Positions 61,829-64,000 of a DNA stretch of 64,000 nucleotides are shown here, one piece after another. Every line of letters starts with the position of its first letter. The stretch's first letter is position 1. Source of the stretch: Pseudomonas sp. BCA17 (lineage in GTDB: Bacteria > Pseudomonadota > Gammaproteobacteria > Pseudomonadales > Pseudomonadaceae); assembly GCF_004519405.1 (NCBI RefSeq), contig NZ_SGWI01000001.1, positions 1,364,001-1,428,000 of the forward strand. Direction: 5' to 3'. A model generated the notes under the pieces. It worked only from the letters and a program-made list of their open reading frames with translations, did not search any database and had not been told where the DNA came from. The translations under genes and the position numbers were made by a program.

Positions 61829-63013
61829 CTAACGCACCGCCTCGAACAGACCGGTCGCCCCCATACCGCCGCCCACACACATGGTCACGACGCCATAGCG
61901 CAAGTTACGGCGCTGCAACTCACGCACCAGATGCCCCACTTGTCGCGAGCCGGTCATGCCGAACGGGTGTCCGATGGAGATCGAACCGCCGTTGACGTTG
62001 TATTTCGCATTGTCGATTTCCAGGCGATTACGCGCATACAGGCACTGCGAGGCAAACGCCTCGTTGAGCTCCCACAGGTCGATATCCGCCACCTGCAACC
62101 CCTTGGCCTTGAGCAACTTGGGCACCGAGAACACCGGGCCGATACCCATCTCATCCGGTTCGCAGCCCGCCACGGTAAACCCGCGGAAAAACGCCTTGGG
62201 CTTGAGCCCCAGTGCCAGTGCTTTCTCCAGGCTCATCACCAGGGTCATCGATGCCCCATCGGAGAGCTGCGACGAGTTGCCCGCCGTCACCGAGCCGTCT
62301 TCGGCAAACACGGGTTTCAAGCCTTGCAGGCTGGCCAGGGTGGTGTCCGGGCGGTTGCAATCGTCGCGGTCGACCACGCCGTCCAGCACCTGCACTGCGC
62401 CGGTGTTCTTGTCCTCGACTTTGTACTTGACCGCCATCGGCACGATTTCATCGCTGAACAAACCGTCGGCCTGAGCCTGGGCAGTGCGCTGCTGGCTTTG
62501 CAGGGCATACAGGTCCTGCTCTTCACGGCTGACGTGATAACGGCGCGCGACGATCTCGGCGGTCTGGCCCATGGGGAAATACAGGCCCGGCACCTGCTCC
62601 TTGAGCAACGGGTTGATCAGGTTATCGGTGTTGACGCTTTTCATAGTCAGGCTGATGGACTCGACGCCACCGGCGACGATGATGTCGCTGCAACCCGAAG
62701 CGATCTGGTTGGCCGCAATGGCAATCGCCTGCAAACCCGAAGAGCAGAAACGGTTGAGGGTCATGCCCGCCGTCCCGGTGCCCAACTGCGAAAGCACCGC
62801 CACATTGCGCCCGATGTTGTAGCCCTGGGCACCTTCGTTGGAGCCGGCACCCACGATGCAATCCTCAACCGTCGCCGGGTCTATGCCGTTGCGTGCGAGC
62901 AGCGCATTGACGCAATGGGCCGCCATGTCATCGGGGCGGGTCTGGTTGAACTTGCCGCGAAAGGACTTGGCCAGGCCGGTTCGCACGCTGTCGACGATGA
63001 CTACTTCACGCAT
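61829..63013 (-). CDS. Thiolase (acetyl-CoA C-acyltransferase type)
   Basis: 394 residues from ATG 63013 (GAGGTAGCCCC upstream). The acylated cysteine is Cys90 in LNRFCSSGLQA; the late active site has GHPFGMTGSR (His about 350) and CVGGGMGATG (Cys about 380). The N-terminus VDSVRTGLAKSFRGKF is typical of FadA/FadI-type thiolases rather than PhaA. It cleaves 3-ketoacyl-CoA in fatty-acid oxidation. No partner hydratase/dehydrogenase gene is adjacent. Confidence 0.93.
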   Translation of the reverse strand: MREVVIVDSVRTGLAKSFRGKFNQTRPDDMAAHCVNALLARNGIDPATVEDCIVGAGSNEGAQGYNIGRNVAVLSQLGTGTAGMTLNRFCSSGLQAIAIAANQIASGCSDIIVAGGVESISLTMKSVNTDNLINPLLKEQVPGLYFPMGQTAEIVARRYHVSREEQDLYALQSQQRTAQAQADGLFSDEIVPMAVKYKVEDKNTGAVQVLDGVVDRDDCNRPDTTLASLQGLKPVFAEDGSVTAGNSSQLSDGASMTLVMSLEKALALGLKPKAFFRGFTVAGCEPDEMGIGPVFSVPKLLKAKGLQVADIDLWELNEAFASQCLYARNRLEIDNAKYNVNGGSISIGHPFGMTGSRQVGHLVRELQRRNLRYGVVTMCVGGGMGATGLFEAVR

Positions 63014-63140
63014 GGGGCTACCTCGATCTTGTCGTTGTTGGGAGATGGATCGAGGATAGATCCAGGTCCTCCCAACCGCGACGATCATTCACCCGGCGTA
63101 TGCGAAACCATGAGGGCGGTGAGCGGGATTGCCTCGTTCG

Positions 63141-64000
63141 CTACTTCTTGGCTTTCTTGCCTTTCTTGTCGTGCTTGTCGTGCTTGTCGTGCTTGTCGTG
63201 CTTGTCGGTTTTTTCGAACGCTTCTTCCAGCGCCCGGTTGATCGTGCGCAGCACCTTGACCCGCGCCCAGCGCTTGTCGTTGGCTTCCACCAGGGTCCAG
63301 GGCGAAATTTCGGTGCTGGTGCGGTCGACCATATCGCCCACGGCGGTGCGGTAATCATCCCACTTGTCGCGGTTGCGCCAATCGTCTTCGGTGATCTTGA
63401 AGCGCTTGAAAGGGATGTTTTCACGGGCCTGGAAGCGCTCCAACTGCGTGTCCTTGTCGATGGCCAGCCAGAACTTGACCACGATCACGCCCGCATCGCG
63501 CAGTTGCTCTTCGAAGTCGTTGATTTCGCCATAGGCGCGCATCCAGTCGGCCGGCGAGCAGAAACCTTCGACGCGCTCCACCAGCACGCGGCCGTACCAG
63601 GAGCGGTCGAACACCGTGAACATGCCGCGCGCCGGAATCTTCTGCCAGAACCGCCACAGGTAAGGCTGGGCACGTTCGTCTTCACTGGGCGCGGCAATCG
63701 GCACGATATGGTATTGGCGCGGGTCGAGCGCCGCCGCCACACGCCGGATCGCACCGCCCTTACCCGCCGCATCGTTGCCCTCAAACACAGTGATCAATGC
63801 GTGCTTGCGCATGCGCTTGTCGCGCATCAGGCCGGAGAAGCGCGCCTGTTCGGTAATCAGCTGTTCTTCGTAATCATCTTTTTCCAGGCTTTTGCTCAAG
63901 TCGAGGCTGTCGAGCAGGCCCTTCTTGTCCACCGAAGCGATCAAGGGCGCCGGGTTCATGCCGCTGGATTTACCCTTGGCCAGTTTCAAGGCGTTTTGCA
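63141..64000 (-). CDS. PPK2-family polyphosphate:AMP phosphotransferase, C-terminal part (5' partial)
   Basis: The frame runs off the right edge, so at least 286 residues of a longer gene are seen. Walker A GNDAAGKGG and Walker B FDRSWYGR with the lid RFKITEDDWRNRDKWDDY are typical of PPK2. The segment SVDKKGLLDSLDL before it resembles the linker between the two PPK2 domains of PAP, suggesting a two-domain enzyme. It transfers phosphate from polyphosphate to a nucleotide. The C-terminus is a KHD repeat and a lysine tail. Confidence 0.88.
   Translation of the reverse strand, partial: QNALKLAKGKSSGMNPAPLIASVDKKGLLDSLDLSKSLEKDDYEEQLITEQARFSGLMRDKRMRKHALITVFEGNDAAGKGGAIRRVAAALDPRQYHIVPIAAPSEDERAQPYLWRFWQKIPARGMFTVFDRSWYGRVLVERVEGFCSPADWMRAYGEINDFEEQLRDAGVIVVKFWLAIDKDTQLERFQARENIPFKRFKITEDDWRNRDKWDDYRTAVGDMVDRTSTEISPWTLVEANDKRWARVKVLRTINRALEEAFEKTDKHDKHDKHDKHDKKGKKAKK
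63165..63207. repeat. In-frame 9-bp tandem repeat in the PPK2 gene
   Basis: CTTGTCGTG occurs in four perfect tandem copies plus a partial one, coding for the KHD-type repeat near the C-terminus (DKHDKHDKHDKHDKKGKK). Each unit adds three residues, so length change keeps the frame. Confidence 0.85.

Noticed and set aside
61931..63241. A 436-codon plus-strand frame opposite the thiolase gene
   Set aside because: Shadow frame; its C-terminal Cys/Arg/Ala repeat is the antisense of the KHD repeat.

Overview
The window looks like a stretch of chromosome from a fluorescent Pseudomonas (P. fluorescens group). This rests on the gene families, the GC-rich codon use, REP-type palindromes of the GGGAGGGGGCTTGC kind, and a chemosensory cluster whose order matches the P. 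aeruginosa che2 locus. I see no prophage, integrase, intact insertion sequence, CRISPR array or rRNA. There is one tRNA (Asn). All identifications come from reading the sequence and from family knowledge; no search was run.

Layout. 1-2.5 kb: end of an iron-siderophore/cobalamin-type ABC importer (binding protein, permease, ATPase; each junction is an ATGA overlap). 2.5-11.1 kb: single genes and pairs: TspO with an HSL-type esterase, a nucleotidyltransferase, a cupin, a SolA-like oxidase, an exported BPL-N protein, a LysE exporter, a GST, and a TetR regulator divergent from a hotdog-fold gene with two tandem palindromic operators. 11.1-12.9 kb: an arsR-arsC-arsH operon in which the arsB slot seems reduced to a short remnant. 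13-19 kb: a large chemoreceptor, a P-loop kinase with a HEAT-like protein, DUF3144 and trmK. 18.3-22.1 kb: a glucarate uptake and dehydration unit with a FadR-type regulator. 22.2-24.8 kb: three poorly known genes, two of them probably exported. 24.9-27 kb: cynR/cynT-cynS cyanate detoxification. 27-33.5 kb: a cysteine-bearing HTH regulator divergent from a DHA2-type MFS pump, a MocR regulator, a panB without panC, a MITE-like insertion, and a GlxA/AraC regulator with an isochorismatase-like hydrolase. 33.6-35.1 kb: a dmeR-dmeF nickel/cobalt efflux operon. 35.1-38.8 kb: an exported nuclease, then a two-component system divergent from two small membrane or exported proteins.

38.8-47.6 kb is the most coherent block: a complete che2-like chemosensory operon (CttP-like receptor, CheY, STAS protein, CheA, transmembrane receptor, CheW, CheR, CheD, CheB). 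A sigma-28-like promoter lies just upstream. It differs from the textbook che2 order by an inserted STAS protein without a phosphorylatable serine, and by a transmembrane four-helix-type receptor ending in EFTRF where che2 has the soluble Aer2 receptor.

47.7-64 kb: tRNA-Asn, a LysR/lactate dehydrogenase pair, a diguanylate cyclase, a TenA-like protein, a GGDEF/EAL membrane protein, a trhO-dsbA-ABC exporter operon, bolA, a DUF2059 protein, fumC, an EamA transporter, a thiolase, and the C-terminal part of a polyphosphate:AMP phosphotransferase running off the right edge. The likeliest new biology is in the che2-like cluster, the two-component/small-protein pair, and the 22.2-24.2 kb orphan genes. 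The other loci are recognisable metabolic and stress modules.
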